Part shown: positions 62,005 to 64,000 of the stretch, piece by piece
Numbering within the stretch: position 1 is the first letter of the stretch
Layout: each line of letters begins with the position of its first letter
Origin: Clostridiales bacterium
Lineage (GTDB): Bacteria; Bacillota; Clostridia; Christensenellales; Christensenellaceae
Length of the DNA stretch: 64,000 nt
Direction of reading: 5' to 3'
NCBI GenBank assembly: GCA_015056045.1
Contig: SVGZ01000009.1
Location: 1-64,000, forward strand
Notes under the pieces: model-generated
Database searches by the model: none
Told to the model about the DNA's origin: nothing
Seen by the model: only the letters and a program-made list of their open reading frames with translations
Program-made: the position numbers and the translations under genes

Positions 62005-62015
62005 GGGAGGCACAA

Positions 62016-62594
62016 ATGAGTTTTCAGACTTTTCAAGAAATGGTTGAACAGATCCCGCAGGAACTCCTCAGCATGACCTTTATTCTGCTTTTGATCCTAT
62101 TTATCCCGCTCTTCCTGTTTTGCATTGCACTGTATTGTTTCCATTCCAATGCGCTTTACACGATCGCTAAGCGCAGAAGGCTCAGGCATTGCTGGATGGC
62201 ATGGTGCCCGATCCTTTCTTCCTATATTCTTGGCGAAATTGCCGATCAGCAGCTTTTGGCTGAAGGTAAAAACGACCGCAATTACCGCATGGTTTACACC
62301 ATCATTCAGATCGTGAATTTTGTTTTCAGCATTGTTTCCCTGCTTGTTTCAGAAGGTTCTTTCGGCAGTTTTGAGGCACTTAATTCGCTCATCAGCATCG
62401 TTCTGATCGTCTGTCAGGCGCTGATTTTTGACAGCATCCTCCGCTCGCTTTACGGACCGCATCACGCAGGGCTGCTCGTCTGCTCCATTTTATTCGGCGC
62501 GATCGTACAGACCTTTGCGCTGTATCTGAAAAAGGAAAGCGACCTTGGCGTACCGACGAATATTCCCAGCGCTTCAAATGTTAACACAATATAA
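62016..62594 (+). CDS. hypothetical membrane protein
   Basis: A 192-residue protein with four or five membrane helices (about 19-45, 62-75, 95-115, 128-148, 155-172). The cytoplasmic motif AKRRRLRHCWMAWCPILSSY-ILG after the first helix is common in a Clostridia family of unknown function. It is 11 bp after hflX with a GGGAGG ribosome binding site, so it is probably co-transcribed. Confidence 0.85.
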   Translation: MSFQTFQEMVEQIPQELLSMTFILLLILFIPLFLFCIALYCFHSNALYTIAKRRRLRHCWMAWCPILSSYILGEIADQQLLAEGKNDRNYRMVYTIIQIVNFVFSIVSLLVSEGSFGSFEALNSLISIVLIVCQALIFDSILRSLYGPHHAGLLVCSILFGAIVQTFALYLKKESDLGVPTNIPSASNVNTI

Positions 62595-62615
62595 ACTTAT
62601 CGTATTTCGATAAAT

Positions 62616-62649
62616 TTTACTTTACTTTTAATAAATACAGTGTTATCCT
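62616..62649 (+). promoter_or_regulatory. promoter of DUF4173-type gene
   Basis: -35 TTTACT (62621-62626) and -10 TATCCT (62644-62649) with a 17-bp spacer and a TG extension. A weak TTATCG/CGATAA hairpin (62598-62615) ends the preceding operon. Confidence 0.5.
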
Positions 62650-62679
62650 CCAAGCAAGAAAATGTTTGGAGGATTTTTT

Positions 62680-64000
62680 ATGACGAACGAAAATCTCAGG
62701 CACGAATGGATCTTTTATGCGGTATTTGCGGCAATGGTTTCTTTCCTGACGGCGGAAATGCTTTTTTCAGGAATGCCTACAGGCGCAGGTTTAAGCCTTG
62801 CCCTGATCCTTTGCGATATACTTCTCTTTTTCCGCGCTTTTTTGCAGGCAAAACCAAAGGGAAAAATACTTTTGCAGGCCGTTTTCCTTGAGCTGCTTTA
62901 TCTTCCCGCAGCGATGTCTTTTGTTTTCTTTAATAATGCGCTGCTTTTGAAGCTCAATTTTGCGCTTGCACTGCTTCTCCTTATCATCAAAGCCAACCTC
63001 CTGTTTGAAACAGGTACGGAGCTGAATGCACTTTGTTATTCGCTGTTTATCAGGCCTTTTCACAAAATCCCCGATTTATGGAAGGAAAAACGGGATGGCA
63101 AAAAGCTCCTGCATATTGCGCTTGGTATCATCATTGCGATCCCTGTTTTGTTCTTCTTTCTTGTTCTTCTCGGGTCATCGGATGCGGTTTTTGAATATTA
63201 CATGGATGAATGGCTCGATTTTGAAAACATCGTGAAATTTTTGCAGAAAGTTCTTTTGGCGGTTGCTTTGTTTATGGCAACGGGAAGCTTTTACCGCTCT
63301 ATGCGCAGGGAAAAGACACCGCAGCCGATCACAAAACCACATGAATACCATGTTTCTGCTGTCCTGATCGGGATACCTCTTGTTTCGCTCAGCATTTTAC
63401 TGCTTCTCTTTTCGGTCGTACAATGCAGTTTCCTGTTTTTCGGGGCAAAACTCCCCGACGGCATTTCGTACAGCGCTTATGCACACAAGGGATTCTTTCA
63501 GCTTTGCTTTGCAGCATTCCTTGTCTATATCATTGTCGCCATCTCACGAATCTTGACCAAAAACACAGAAAAAAAGACAAAACTCTTTTTCCGTTTTCTC
63601 TATACGCTGCTGTTCTTATCCTGTGTGATCCTCTGCATTTCTTCTTTTTACAGGCTCGTTCTTTATGAAAAGGAATTTAATTTCACACGTCTTCGCATTT
63701 ATGTCCAGTTTTTCGTGGCGATGATGGCGGTTTTGAGTATATGCGGCATCATCAAAGTCTGGGCAGAAAAATTCAGGCTGATCAGGGCTGCATTTCTGAT
63801 CTGCTGCACATTCCTCCTTCTGCTGACCTATTTCAACGCCGATGCTTTTATCGCACAGCAAAACGCACTGCACATCACACCCGCAAACAAAGAAGAATCT
63901 TTGGATTATCTTTACAGCCTTTCACTCGATGCGCTGCCTTATTACATTGAGCATGCGGACGAAGATTATCTTAAAAAACTTGAGAAAGGCGAACAGACGA
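62680..64000 (+). CDS. DUF4173/DUF4153-type membrane protein, 3' end outside window
   Basis: An open frame from the ATG at 62680 (TTGGAGGA upstream) runs to the window end, 440 codons so far. It is a polytopic membrane protein with about ten helices. The family signature is visible in SYSAYAHKGFFQLCFAAFLV and the later FTRLRIYVQFFVAMM with a conserved Tyr/Arg pattern. After the last helix a soluble C-terminal region begins (PANKEESLDYLYSL). Function unknown. It has its own promoter. Confidence 0.87.
   Translation, partial: MTNENLRHEWIFYAVFAAMVSFLTAEMLFSGMPTGAGLSLALILCDILLFFRAFLQAKPKGKILLQAVFLELLYLPAAMSFVFFNNALLLKLNFALALLLLIIKANLLFETGTELNALCYSLFIRPFHKIPDLWKEKRDGKKLLHIALGIIIAIPVLFFFLVLLGSSDAVFEYYMDEWLDFENIVKFLQKVLLAVALFMATGSFYRSMRREKTPQPITKPHEYHVSAVLIGIPLVSLSILLLLFSVVQCSFLFFGAKLPDGISYSAYAHKGFFQLCFAAFLVYIIVAISRILTKNTEKKTKLFFRFLYTLLFLSCVILCISSFYRLVLYEKEFNFTRLRIYVQFFVAMMAVLSICGIIKVWAEKFRLIRAAFLICCTFLLLLTYFNADAFIAQQNALHITPANKEESLDYLYSLSLDALPYYIEHADEDYLKKLEKGEQT

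Overview
The window looks like chromosome of an endospore-forming, low-to-mid GC Firmicute of class Clostridia. The evidence is a cotJABC spore-coat operon behind a sigma-E-like promoter, the Clostridia gene order rimP-nusA-ylxR-ylxQ-infB-rbfA-nrnA-truB-ribF, an RNase G / DUF2344 / TIGR03960 cluster, a J-domain protein with a Cys-rich tail, an FMN-riboswitch-controlled ribU, and strong GGAGG-type ribosome binding sites. I cannot name a genus. No rRNA, CRISPR array, recognisable transposase or phage is present.

Layout. 1-300: AT-rich DNA unlike the rest, which cuts off the catalytic domain of a 2-oxoacid-dehydrogenase-type E2. 221-9882: a catabolic cluster of E2, E1 beta, E1 alpha, a succinyl-CoA-synthetase-like pair, a CoA-acylating aldehyde dehydrogenase, a malic enzyme and an SDR, with a divergent FadR-type GntR regulator. 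FadR-like operator palindromes lie at the promoters. I consider this the best candidate for an undescribed pathway. 9886-15145: alanyl-tRNA editing protein, NAD(P)HX repair enzyme, RecX, a cell-wall protein, a PfkB kinase and tRNA-Leu. 15146-24555: GH78 rhamnosidase, an unrecognised protein, a TipA-like MerR regulator, an AI-2E family permease, the FMN riboswitch and ribU, then a radical SAM/SPASM enzyme coupled to a membrane protein with a CxxC-repeat tail (second candidate system), and tRNA-Leu.

24776-28691: a rhamnose operon (rhaA, rhaB, class II aldolase) that fits the cytoplasmic GH78 enzyme upstream. 28769-35660: uvrC, class B PBP, FtsW/RodA, FHA, membrane protein, J-domain protein and DUF5685 protein, all on the minus strand with short overlaps. 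35826-36882: cotJABC. 36935-38353: a lipoprotein made of two 216-residue repeats. 38456-42932: a complete sugar ABC importer of the CUT1 type. 43017-44096: an AT-rich cassette bounded by two identical 34-bp terminator repeats. 44104-46235: VWA protein, macro-domain protein and four tRNAs (Lys, Gly, Gly, Leu).

46370-54297: the translation and ribosome-maturation operon, with a terminator-like leader in front of rimP-nusA. 54453-58578: RNase G, DUF2344 and B12/radical SAM proteins. 58733-64000: a LuxR-type regulator, HflX with an N-terminal JAMM-like motif, a small membrane protein and the start of a DUF4173-type membrane protein that runs off the end. Rhamnoside hydrolysis, rhamnose catabolism and sugar import together suggest a plant-glycan-using, probably gut-associated fermenter; that habitat is an inference.
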